Positions 1 through 5,677 of a DNA stretch of 7,754 nt are shown in pieces. Under the pieces are notes generated by a model that saw nothing but the letters and a program-made list of their open reading frames with translations, made no database searches and was not told where the DNA came from. The translations under genes and the position numbers were made by a program. The first letter of the stretch is position 1; each line of letters starts with the position of its first letter. The stretch is from positions 21,329 to 29,082 of the forward strand of contig DHJA01000084.1 of assembly GCA_002404095.1 (NCBI GenBank), in the 5' to 3' direction. The DNA comes from Planctomycetaceae bacterium UBA4732 (GTDB lineage: Bacteria > Planctomycetota > Planctomycetia > Gemmatales > Gemmataceae).

Positions 1-161
1 CTGCTGGAGAGCGAGCTGTTCGGCCACGAGAAGGGCGCCTTCACCGGGGCGGTGCAGGCCAAGCCGGGCTTGGTCGAGGTGGCGGAGGGCGGCACGCTGT
101 TCATCGACGAGATCGGCGAGATGGCGGTCGGCCTACAGGCCAAGCTCTTGCGCGTGCTGTC
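1..161 (+). pseudogene. Sigma-54 activator AAA+ domain fragment, 3' truncated
   Basis: The window opens in frame 1 inside the central AAA+ domain of a bacterial enhancer-binding protein, the family that hydrolyses ATP to remodel RNA polymerase carrying sigma-54. Visible are [15 protein letters not shown] at residues 3-17, holding the GAFTGA loop that contacts sigma-54, and [11 protein letters not shown] at residues 30-40, the Walker B segment. QAKLLRVL follows at residues 46-53. Family members normally continue with a QEGxxxRVG-like segment, sensor and arginine-finger regions and a helix-turn-helix domain. Here the likeness ends at about base 159. The frame stays open to 627 but shows no family features, and it runs through the 305-466 gene in another frame, so I read that part as chance. 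The 5' part, including Walker A, lies outside the window. It is most likely a broken remnant. The domain identity is sure; the truncation depends on the sequence being correctly assembled. Confidence 0.85.
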
Positions 162-174
162 GGGCCGCCGGCCC
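162..174. repeat. GC palindrome at the breakpoint of the AAA+ fragment
   Basis: Bases 162-167 (GGGCCG) and 169-174 (CGGCCC) form a perfect 6-bp inverted repeat around one central base. It starts two bases after the last codon that still matches the sigma-54 activator family. The following 120 or so bases are visibly richer in A and T. It could be a hairpin that promoted the deletion or recombination, or just part of an acquired segment. The palindrome is seen directly; its role is inference. Confidence 0.5.
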
Positions 175-304
175 ACACTATTGCTGATTTTCGGCCCGAT
201 ATTTGCTAATTGTTCATTGTGTCGGAAAACAGAAGGCGGCTTGGCATCGCCACCAAGCAACTTCCTGCGCCCGGTTGGCGGTCTTTATTTTCCAGGGGTG
301 AACC

Positions 305-466
305 ATGAGTCCTATCGTACTGATCCTTGTCGTGATCTTGATTCTCGTCCTGCTGGGCGGCGGCTACGGCTACCGCAGCGGCAACAACATCCTCGCCGGG
401 GGCGGCGGCCTCGTCGGGTTAATCCTGATCATCCTCCTTATTCTGTTCCTGATGAAACTTTTATAA
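305..466 (+). CDS. 53-aa hydrophobic membrane protein, DUF3309-like
   Basis: This short gene encodes a 53-residue protein that is nearly all hydrophobic. Residues 3-17 (rich in I, L and V) form one membrane segment. A glycine-rich turn with YGYRSGNN and four glycines at 32-35 follows, and residues 36-50 form a second segment ending in MKLL. The layout of a hydrophobic stretch, a G/Y-rich turn and a second hydrophobic stretch resembles the small DUF3309 family. That assignment is from memory of the pattern and is tentative; the function of that family is unknown to me. The start is supported by AGGGGTG at 294-300, four bases before ATG. The reading frame differs from the open frame that trails from the upstream AAA+ fragment. 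A small inverted repeat lies 14 bases after the stop. It is probably an inner-membrane protein. Confidence 0.7.
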   Translation: MSPIVLILVVILILVLLGGGYGYRSGNNILAGGGGLVGLILIILLILFLMKLL

Positions 467-480
467 CTGTGATTGAATCT

Positions 481-494
481 CCGTCCGGGGACGG
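481..494. repeat. Short perfect inverted repeat after the 53-aa gene
   Basis: CCGTCC (481-486) and GGACGG (489-494) are exact reverse complements around two bases, 14 bases downstream of the stop at 466. No T-run follows, so it does not qualify as a standard intrinsic terminator. It could stabilise the 3' end of the transcript or be incidental in GC-rich DNA. Confidence 0.3.
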
Positions 495-578
495 TTGGGC
501 GCAGGCGGGCGATCAGGTCAGGAAAGTTGACCGGGAGACACTCGGGGCTCCGGACCTGAAGCGGCGACCAAGTTTGAC

Positions 579-606
579 AAGGGCTGTGGTATTCAGAGCC
601 CTTTTT
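579..606 (+). terminator. Terminator-like hairpin with T-run before the 78-aa gene
   Basis: AAGGGCT (579-585) pairs perfectly with AGCCCTT (597-603) across an 11-base loop. The run TTTTT (602-606) starts within the 3' arm and continues past it. This is the shape of a Rho-independent terminator for the upstream 53-aa gene. It ends only a few bases before the ribosome binding site of the next gene (AGGAGG, 612-617). It may therefore also insulate or attenuate that gene, in which case the next gene's promoter would have to overlap the hairpin or transcription would have to read through. Stem strength is moderate. Confidence 0.5.
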
Positions 607-623
607 CTTCCAGGAGGTACGTC

Positions 624-860
624 ATGAAGATGCGACCGCTCGTAGTGATTGGGTTGATTCTGGCAGTCCTGGGCCTCGTCGCCCTGGCGGTTCCAAGTAT
701 CACGTTCTTCACCTCGGAGCGCGTGGCGGACGTCGGGTTCTTCACAATCGACATGTCGAGGCCGCACACGATCGTGTTCAATCCTATCGTGGGTGGCGTT
801 GCGTTGGCTGCGGGCATCGTCCTGGTCCTTGTGGGGCTTCTTCGTTCAGGTTCCGCCTGA
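624..860 (+). CDS. Small two-pass membrane protein, 78 aa
   Basis: The protein has 78 residues: a short basic N-terminus (MKMR), a membrane segment at about 5-24, a polar loop at about 25-52 containing [19 protein letters not shown], a second membrane segment at about 53-72, and a short polar tail. The positive N-terminus suggests that both ends are cytoplasmic with the roughly 28-residue loop outside. I have seen similar unnamed small proteins with a conserved 'VxDxG' type loop in many environmental bacteria, but I cannot attach a function. The start is well supported by CAGGAGGT at 611-618, five bases before ATG. The TGA at 858-860 is followed by a strong 9-bp hairpin. Together with the 53-aa gene upstream it makes a pair of tiny membrane proteins ahead of the signalling genes. 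Confidence 0.75.
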   Translation: MKMRPLVVIGLILAVLGLVALAVPSITFFTSERVADVGFFTIDMSRPHTIVFNPIVGGVALAAGIVLVLVGLLRSGSA

Positions 861-867
861 GACGCTC

Positions 868-890
868 GCCTCGAAGCTGGGCTTCGAGGT
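868..890 (+). terminator. Strong 9-bp hairpin after the 78-aa gene
   Basis: CCTCGAAGC (869-877) and GCTTCGAGG (881-889) are perfect reverse complements around a 3-base loop; an extra G-T wobble closes 868/890. It begins eight bases after the stop codon. No T-run follows, so termination would not be of the standard intrinsic type, but the position suits transcript end formation or mRNA 3' protection. Confidence 0.45.
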
Positions 891-1057
891 CGATGCCGGC
901 GATCCCACCGATCGTTAAAGAAGGCATGGGAACGGTACGAAACCAGTACTTTCCGTCGCCCCGGCTCGGTTGATAGAATAACCCCTCAACCCGCCTGCGC
1001 ACAGTAGCTGTCACCCGACGACCAGCGGCGGCTTGGGCAGGACACCGAGCACTCAAC

Positions 1058-1069
1058 GAGGAGGTTGCC
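1058..1069 (+). promoter_or_regulatory. Ribosome binding site, 12-mer shared with the kinase gene
   Basis: GAGGAGGTTGCC contains the Shine-Dalgarno core AGGAGG and sits three bases before ATG 1073. The identical 12-mer occurs at 3892-3903, directly before the start codon of the hybrid kinase gene. This fits common descent of the two PAS genes including their leaders. Confidence 0.6.
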
Positions 1070-1072
1070 GTC

Positions 1073-1576
1073 ATGGACGAGCGAGCCAAGATGCCACTAC
1101 GGGAGGACGACGAGCGCAGGCGAGCAGAGGCGGCGCTACAGGGGGCCGACGAGCGGCTCCCACAAGTAGCTCTCTCGAAGATCGCCCGTGACCTGACCGG
1201 GCGCAGGCGGGACGAGGAGAAGTTCCGGGGGCTGCTGGAGTCCACACCGGACGCAATGGTTATCGTGGATGCGGAGGGGAAGATCGTCTTGGTGAACACC
1301 CAAACGGAGAAACTTTTCGGCTACGGGCGGGAGGAACTGCTCGGCCAGCCGGTTGAAGTGTTCGTTCCTGAGTCGATGCGTGCCAAGCATGTGCAGCAGC
1401 GTAACGGCTATCTCGCTAATCCGGTCGTTCGACCGATGGGGTTGGGACTAAACTTGTACGGCGTGCGCAAGGACGGGAGCCAGTTCCCCGTCGAAATCAG
1501 CCTCGGTCCCTTTGAAACCGAGGAAGGATTGCTGGTTTCCGCCGCCATCCGTGACATCAGCGAGCGCGAGCGGTAA
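1073..1576 (+). CDS. Stand-alone PAS domain protein, 167 aa
   Basis: PAS domains bind small ligands or cofactors, or act as dimerisation modules in signalling proteins. Here residues about 51-165 form one PAS/PAC unit: LLESTPDAMVIVDAEGKI at the start, EKLFGYGREELLG in the middle, KDGSQFPVEISL, and AIRDISERER at the very end. The chain stops exactly where a histidine kinase would begin its HisKA helix, so there is no output domain. Residues 33-46 (ALSKIARDLTGRRR) resemble the tail of a preceding PAC motif, suggesting this was cut from a protein with several PAS domains. The N-terminal 30 residues are highly charged and probably helical. By hand alignment 66 of 117 residues match the PAS domain of the kinase at 3904-5610 with no gaps. 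It could be a soluble partner or competitor of that kinase, or a decaying copy. The start is supported by the AGGAGG site at 1060-1065. Confidence 0.8.
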   Translation: MDERAKMPLREDDERRRAEAALQGADERLPQVALSKIARDLTGRRRDEEKFRGLLESTPDAMVIVDAEGKIVLVNTQTEKLFGYGREELLGQPVEVFVPESMRAKHVQQRNGYLANPVVRPMGLGLNLYGVRKDGSQFPVEISLGPFETEEGLLVSAAIRDISERER

Positions 1577-1808
1577 GCAACCTCTGGCGGCGTTGTAATT
1601 CATCCCGCGCCAAGCAAACATGAACAACTGGCCACTGCCGAGGCTGAGAGTCATAAGTTAATATGCTGCATAGGTGTGCGCTTTATGTCAGCGCCATTCA
1701 CCTTTGATCCTGTAAATGCGACCGGGTCAATTAAGGAAGTGAACCAACGCCGTCAGGAGTCCGCGGCCCCGTCCCCTCGAAAAAGCCGCTAACTCGGAGG
1801 AGTACCCC
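1577..1808 (+). other. 232-base gap before the USP-CBS-USP unit
   Basis: I find no gene here. Bases about 1650-1735 are clearly more AT-rich than the surroundings and would be the natural place for the promoter of the operon that starts at 1809, but I see no convincing -35/-10 pair or sigma-54 GG-N10-GC site. The last bases carry the ribosome binding site GGAGGAG (1796-1802), six bases before the ATG. Confidence 0.4.
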
Positions 1809-2711
1809 ATGTATCGCAGTCTCCTCGTTCCACTTGACGGTTCCGCGTTCGCGGAGCACGCACTACCCTTTGCGGCGAGCATCGCGCGCCGGGCCGGTGC
1901 GTCCCTTCAAGTCGTACAGGCCCACGTTCCCGTCGCCTCCTTTTACCTCGGCAGTGAACTCGGCGCGGACCTTACTCTGGATGCCACCGTTCGGGAGAAT
2001 GAGGCCGCATACCTCGACGGCGTGGTCAAACGGCTTACAGAGAATATCCCGGAGCGGGTAAGCCGCACGCTGGTAGACGGCCTGATCGCCGACGCGATTC
2101 ACGAACAGGCCCTCGCCGTGGGCGCGGACCTGGTGGTGATGGCCACGCACGGGCGCGGCCCCTTGAGTCGGTTCTGGCTGGGAAGCGTCGCCGATACGCT
2201 GGTCCGGCGGCTGCCGATGCCAATCCTGCTGGTGCGGCCGCAGGAGGAGACGCCGAACCTGGCCACTGAAGTCACGGTGCGGCGAATATTGATACCCTTG
2301 GACGGGTCGGATATGGCCGAACAAATCTTGGAACCCGCGACCGCGTTGGGGCGCTTAACGCAAGCCGAGTACACGCTCCTCCGAGTCGTCGAGCCGTTCA
2401 TGCCTCCCCCGCACAAGCTCCACGAGCCGCTTTTCGACCGGCTCGCGCGAGAGGCACAGATTTACCTGGACGGCGTGGCGGAACGCTTGCGGGGGCAGTC
2501 CCTACGGGTGGAGACCCATGTGGTCATCGACCGGTTTGCCGCGGCCTCCATCTTGGAGGAGGCCCGCGTCCACGCCGCTGACCTCATAGCCTTGGCGACG
2601 CATTGCCGAGGCGGCCTCCCCCGGCTGCTCCTGGGCAGCGTCGCAGACAAGGTGTTACGAGGCGCCCTGACGCCCGTTCTCCTACATCGACCCCTAGCAA
2701 TGACTAAGTGA
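1809..2711 (+). CDS. Tandem universal stress protein (two UspA domains)
   Basis: UspA domains are small Rossmann-like folds, many of which bind ATP, and they promote survival in stress such as hypoxia, starvation or oxidation. This 300-residue cytoplasmic protein has two: about 1-144 (starting MYRSLLVPLDGSAFAEHAL) and about 156-295 (starting VRRILIPLDGSDMAEQIL). The ATP motif G-2x-G-9x-G-S/T is nearly kept in domain 1 as A112-T-H-G115, nine residues, then G125-S126. In domain 2 it reads A263-T-H-C266, nine residues, then G276-S277, so both glycines of the first half are replaced and a cysteine stands in the loop. Domain 2 may bind nucleotide poorly or sense redox state; that is inference. The length is normal for tandem USPs. 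The SD GGAGGAG at 1796-1802 supports the start. The stop is eight bases before the CBS gene, so they are likely co-transcribed. Confidence 0.93.
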   Translation: MYRSLLVPLDGSAFAEHALPFAASIARRAGASLQVVQAHVPVASFYLGSELGADLTLDATVRENEAAYLDGVVKRLTENIPERVSRTLVDGLIADAIHEQALAVGADLVVMATHGRGPLSRFWLGSVADTLVRRLPMPILLVRPQEETPNLATEVTVRRILIPLDGSDMAEQILEPATALGRLTQAEYTLLRVVEPFMPPPHKLHEPLFDRLAREAQIYLDGVAERLRGQSLRVETHVVIDRFAAASILEEARVHAADLIALATHCRGGLPRLLLGSVADKVLRGALTPVLLHRPLAMTK

Positions 2712-2719
2712 GGACTACC

Positions 2720-3229
2720 ATGAACGAGAAGCTAGCAACAGAAGGTTCTTCCCGACTGACACTCGACACCAGGACCGCGTCGGACCTCATGACGCCCGGC
2801 CCCGTGTCGCTGCGCGAGGACGCGACCTTTCACGAAGCCGTTGCCCTCCTAACCGACAGGGGCGTCAGTGCCGCCCCCGTGATCGATGTGGCGGGGCGAC
2901 CCGTGGGCGTCCTCAGCCTCGCGGACATCGTCGTCCACGACCGCGAGTCCGGATTCCATGTCGAGAAACCCGGCATTGCCCGCGTACGGGATATGATGAC
3001 CCCGGTCGTCTTCTCGATCACGCCGGACGCACCGGCTAGGCGGGTGGTCGAGGACATGGTGGCGCTAAAGGTCCACCGGCTGTTCGTGGTTGACGCTGAC
3101 GGCGTCCTGACCGGGGTGATCAGTGCGCTTGATGTGGTCAAGCACCTCCGTCCGGAACGGCCGCCAGATCCCGACCCGGTACCGGCTTCGGCCTGTAACA
3201 CACCCACGCACGCCTATGAAATCTTCTGA
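2720..3229 (+). CDS. CBS-pair (Bateman module) protein
   Basis: The 169-residue protein consists of two CBS domains and a proline-rich tail. CBS1 spans about 20-77 (SDLMTPGPVSLREDATFHEA to GRPVGVLSLADIV). CBS2 spans about 88-145 (VRDMMTPVVFSITPDAPARR to GVLTGVISALDVV). Such pairs form a Bateman module that usually binds adenosine ligands (AMP, ADP, ATP or SAM) in the cleft and signals energy status. No catalytic or membrane domain is attached, so it presumably acts through a partner; the USP genes on both sides are obvious candidates. A GTG at 2708 would overlap the upstream stop, but it lacks a ribosome binding site. ATG 2720 has GTGAGGA at 2708-2714 at good spacing, so I chose it. The tail at 144-169 ending THAYEIF has no recognisable domain. 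The stop TGA at 3227-3229 overlaps an ATG by one base. Confidence 0.92.
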   Translation: MNEKLATEGSSRLTLDTRTASDLMTPGPVSLREDATFHEAVALLTDRGVSAAPVIDVAGRPVGVLSLADIVVHDRESGFHVEKPGIARVRDMMTPVVFSITPDAPARRVVEDMVALKVHRLFVVDADGVLTGVISALDVVKHLRPERPPDPDPVPASACNTPTHAYEIF

Positions 3230-3237
3230 TGGCTTCT

Positions 3238-3243
3238 GAGGAG
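3238..3243 (+). promoter_or_regulatory. Ribosome binding site deciding the second USP start
   Basis: GAGGAG lies six bases before ATG 3250. The in-frame ATG at 3229, which overlaps the CBS stop codon, has no such site upstream, and the seven extra residues it would add (MASEEKG) precede a standard UspA N-terminus. Start 3250 is therefore preferred. Confidence 0.6.
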
Positions 3244-3249
3244 AAAGGT

Positions 3250-3750
3250 ATGTTGTCGATACACACCATCCTGCACCCGACCGACTTTTCTGACTGCTCC
3301 CGGTATGCCTTCCGACTGGCCGGCATGCTGGCCAGCGAGCAGGGCGCCCGGTTGGTCATCCTGCATGTGAAACCGACGCTGGGGCCGCTGGCCGCCCACG
3401 GGAAAGCCTTGGCCGAGTTGCAGCCCGAAGTCAGTGAGAAAAAGCTGTTGGAGATTCTTCACCAGTTCCGGGTGTCGGACCCGAAGGTGCAAGTGGAGTA
3501 CCGGCTGGCGAATGGGGGGGTCCAAGAAATCCTGCGGCAGGCGTCGGAGATCGGAGCCGACCTCATCGTGATGGGAACGCACGGAAGGACGGGATTTAGC
3601 TGGCTGCTCATGGGCAGCGTGGCGGAACTGGTCCTACGCGAGGCCAAGTGCCCTGTCGTGACTGTGAAGATTCCTCACCCTGTTAGCCGTGCGATTCAAT
3701 CGCCGGCTGCCGAGCCGGCCGCAACGAAGGCGCCGCCTATTTCCGTGTAA
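3250..3750 (+). CDS. Universal stress protein, single UspA domain
   Basis: This 166-residue cytoplasmic protein is a single UspA domain, of the ATP-binding MJ0577-like type by motif. It starts MLSIHTILHPTDFSDCSRYA, the usual beta-1 and helix-1 segment with the TDFS signature. The nucleotide motif is complete: G109-T-H-G112, nine residues (RTGFSWLLM), then G122-S123, followed by VAELVLREAKCPVVTVK. So unlike both domains of the tandem protein at 1809-2711 it keeps every motif glycine and should bind ATP; that is inferred from the motif. Residues about 143-166 form an alanine/proline-rich tail outside the fold. It is the last gene of the tight USP-CBS-USP group, 20 bases after the CBS gene. A run of seven G bases at 3514-3520, within codons for N-G-G-V, is a possible slippage site. 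The following 153 bases contain no gene. Confidence 0.93.
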   Translation: MLSIHTILHPTDFSDCSRYAFRLAGMLASEQGARLVILHVKPTLGPLAAHGKALAELQPEVSEKKLLEILHQFRVSDPKVQVEYRLANGGVQEILRQASEIGADLIVMGTHGRTGFSWLLMGSVAELVLREAKCPVVTVKIPHPVSRAIQSPAAEPAATKAPPISV

Positions 3751-3782
3751 GTCCGTCGATTGGGATGATCGCCGTGAAACGC

Positions 3783-3825
3783 CCGAAACATCGTGTCTTT
3801 TCCCGTATCCAGTGTCGTGTTTCGG
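3783..3825. repeat. 8-bp inverted repeat upstream of the kinase gene
   Basis: CCGAAACA (3783-3790) and TGTTTCGG (3818-3825) are exact reverse complements separated by 27 bases, in the 153-base gap between the USP gene and the kinase gene. The arms could be operator half-sites or a long-loop hairpin in the leader. There is no T-run. The symmetry is seen; any regulatory role is inferred. Confidence 0.35.
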
Positions 3826-3891
3826 CGGAGAACCGACGGCGGGATTAGGGCCGCGACCCAGTGTAACAGGATCTCGGGGAAAACCCTCATA

Positions 3892-3903
3892 GAGGAGGTT
3901 GCC
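3892..3903 (+). promoter_or_regulatory. Ribosome binding site of the hybrid kinase
   Basis: GAGGAGGTTGCC stands immediately before ATG 3904 and places AGGAGG five bases from the start. It decides the start against the longer open frame that begins at 3793, whose extra 37 residues look like untranslated leader. The same 12-mer precedes the stand-alone PAS gene. Confidence 0.65.
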
Positions 3904-5610
3904 ATGACTACCGAGAGCGAGCACGCCGAGGCTCCCGCCGTGGCGCGGGTGGTTGAGTTGGCCCGCCTGCAAACCGAGCAGGAAATCGCGGGACGGAAAC
4001 AAGCCGAGAGGTTTCGCCAGCTACCGCGGCCCGAGCGAGAGTTCGACGGTTTCTTGGAGGCGGCGCCGGACGCCGTGGTGATCGCCGACCAGGACGGCCG
4101 GATCATCCGGTTCAACGCCCAGGCGGAGAAGCTGTTCGGCTACCCCCGCGGGGAGTTGCTCGGACGCGAGGTCGAGATGCTGATACCCGAACGCTTCCGG
4201 GAGCGACACGTCGGACAGCGTACCGCTTACTCTGCCAACCCAAGCACGCGACCGATGGGGACGGGCCAGCATCTGTACGGCCTGCGGAAGGACGGCAGCG
4301 AATTCCCCGCCGAGATCAGTCTCAGCCCTCTCTCGGCCGAGGATGGATTCGTCATCGCTAGCACCATCCGGGACGTTAGCGAACACAGGCGCATGGAGGA
4401 AGAACTACGGCAGAGGACGCGGGAACTGGAGGACGCGGCTCGCCACAAGGACGAGTTCCTGGGGATGCTGGCCCACGAGCTGCGCAATCCCCTTGGTACC
4501 ATTCGCAACGCGGTCCAGGTCTTGAAGCAACTCGGCCCGCCAGACCCCAACCTCCAGTGGGCACGGGACGTCATCGGCCGCCAGGCAGACCACATGGCCC
4601 ACCTGGTTGAGGACTTGTTGGACGCCTCCCGGATTGCCCACGGGAAGGTTAGCATCCGAAAAGAGACGATCGAACTGGGTCAGGTCGTAGGCCAGGCCGT
4701 CGAGGCCTGCCGGCACCTCCTGAGCGCTCGCAAGCAACAAGTGACGGTCTCCTTGCCTTCGCGGCCTGTACCGCTGCTGGCCGACCCGATGCGGCTGGTC
4801 CAGGTCTTGACCAACCTGTTGAACAATGCCGCCAAGTACACCGAAGATGGCGGCCAGATTTGGCTGACCGCAGCGGAGGAGGAAGGTGAGGTCGTGGTGC
4901 GCGTCCGGGACAACGGCATCGGCATCGCCGCGGACATGCTCCCGCGCGTCTTCGACTTGTTCACCCAGGCGCCCAGTGCGTTAGACCGCTCGGAGGGAGG
5001 CATCGGCATCGGCCTGGCGATGGTCGGCAACTTGGTCCAGCTGCACGGGGGAACCGTCCAGGCCTTCAGCGACGGACTGGGCCGGGGGAGTGAGTTTGTC
5101 GTCCGCCTGCCTCTCCTGTCTGCAACCTACGCGGGGAGAGGCGGTGCGGGGGAAACGGGCCATCTCTCGGCGGAGTCACCGCTCCGCCGCATCCTCGTTG
5201 CTGACGACAACGGGGATTTGGTCGAAGCTGTGGCCCAGTTGCTGCGGCGGCGGGGCCACGAAGTTTGTGTTGTCGGCGACGGCCCGGCAGCACTAGCCGC
5301 GGCACGGACCTTCCGGCCCGAGGTGGTGTTCCTGGACATCGAGTTACCGGTCCTGAGCGGCTATGAAGTGGCCCGACGCCTGCGGCAACAGCCGGGTCTG
5401 GAGAACGTGCTGCTGGTGGCGACCACGGGCCATGCGGAGGAGGAGGTCCGATACCGTGCCCACGACGCGGGATTCGATGCCCACCTCGCCAAGCCCTATC
5501 GTGTGGACGACGTACTCAATTTCCTCGCTCACGGCCGGCCCGGTGGTTACGCCGGCCCGCGTGGCTCGGCCGCGCCTTGCGTAAAAGCTCCGTTCGTTGG
5601 GAGCAGTTGA
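3904..5610 (+). CDS. Hybrid sensor histidine kinase (PAS-HisKA-HATPase-REC)
   Basis: The 568-residue protein has, in order: a charged helical N-terminus (1-45), one PAS/PAC domain (about 47-163), a short linker helix, a HisKA dimerisation domain with the H-box LAHELRNP (phosphate-accepting H191), an ATPase domain with N-box NLLNNAAKYT (N304, N308), G1 box DNGIG (336-340), F-box FDLFTQ and G2 box GGIGIGLAMV (365-374), and a C-terminal receiver domain at about 428-542. The receiver keeps D434-D435, phospho-acceptor D478 in FLDIELPVLSG, T507/T508 and K530. No membrane segment is visible, so it senses a cytoplasmic signal. Autophosphorylation at H191 and transfer to D478 are expected from the family. 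No DNA-binding domain, Hpt domain or separate response regulator is present in the window, so the final target is unknown. The G2 box has I where T/L is more usual. The PAS domain is a close paralogue of the protein at 1073-1576. The tail after 543 is glycine-rich without a domain. Confidence 0.95.
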   Translation: MTTESEHAEAPAVARVVELARLQTEQEIAGRKQAERFRQLPRPEREFDGFLEAAPDAVVIADQDGRIIRFNAQAEKLFGYPRGELLGREVEMLIPERFRERHVGQRTAYSANPSTRPMGTGQHLYGLRKDGSEFPAEISLSPLSAEDGFVIASTIRDVSEHRRMEEELRQRTRELEDAARHKDEFLGMLAHELRNPLGTIRNAVQVLKQLGPPDPNLQWARDVIGRQADHMAHLVEDLLDASRIAHGKVSIRKETIELGQVVGQAVEACRHLLSARKQQVTVSLPSRPVPLLADPMRLVQVLTNLLNNAAKYTEDGGQIWLTAAEEEGEVVVRVRDNGIGIAADMLPRVFDLFTQAPSALDRSEGGIGIGLAMVGNLVQLHGGTVQAFSDGLGRGSEFVVRLPLLSATYAGRGGAGETGHLSAESPLRRILVADDNGDLVEAVAQLLRRRGHEVCVVGDGPAALAAARTFRPEVVFLDIELPVLSGYEVARRLRQQPGLENVLLVATTGHAEEEVRYRAHDAGFDAHLAKPYRVDDVLNFLAHGRPGGYAGPRGSAAPCVKAPFVGSS

Positions 5611-5626
5611 ATGAGCCGGGTCCGAT

Positions 5627-5641
5627 TCCCCCGAGAGGGGA
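5627..5641 (+). promoter_or_regulatory. Small hairpin in the kinase to flavoprotein gap
   Basis: TCCCC (5627-5631) pairs with GGGGA (5637-5641); an alternative register gives a four-pair C/G stem closed by a GAGA tetraloop of the GNRA type. It lies in the 67-base gap between the two genes, about 25 bases before the ribosome binding site AAGGAGGTGA (5665-5674). It could be a processing or stability element in a shared transcript. No T-run follows, so a terminator is unlikely. Confidence 0.3.
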
Positions 5642-5677
5642 GATGCATTGGCCAGAGTATTTTGAAGGAGGTGAGTG

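Noticed and set aside
241..258. TTGGCA...AAGC as a sigma-54 promoter
   Set aside because: The required GG-N10-GC spacing is not met; GC falls two bases too late.
160..627. Continuation of the activator reading frame to base 627
   Set aside because: After base 159 the translation has no family likeness, is rich in R and P like a frame-shadow, and overlaps the well-supported 53-aa gene in another frame.
974..979. TAGAAT as a -10 box upstream of the PAS gene
   Set aside because: The hexamer is good, but no acceptable -35 lies 16-18 bases upstream, so it is not reported as a promoter.
1577..1789. Frame left open for 71 codons directly after the stop of the stand-alone PAS gene
   Set aside because: It could have been a decayed kinase tail, but the translation shows no HisKA or ATPase motif and the region is less GC-rich, where chance open frames differ. 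No readthrough signal is visible.
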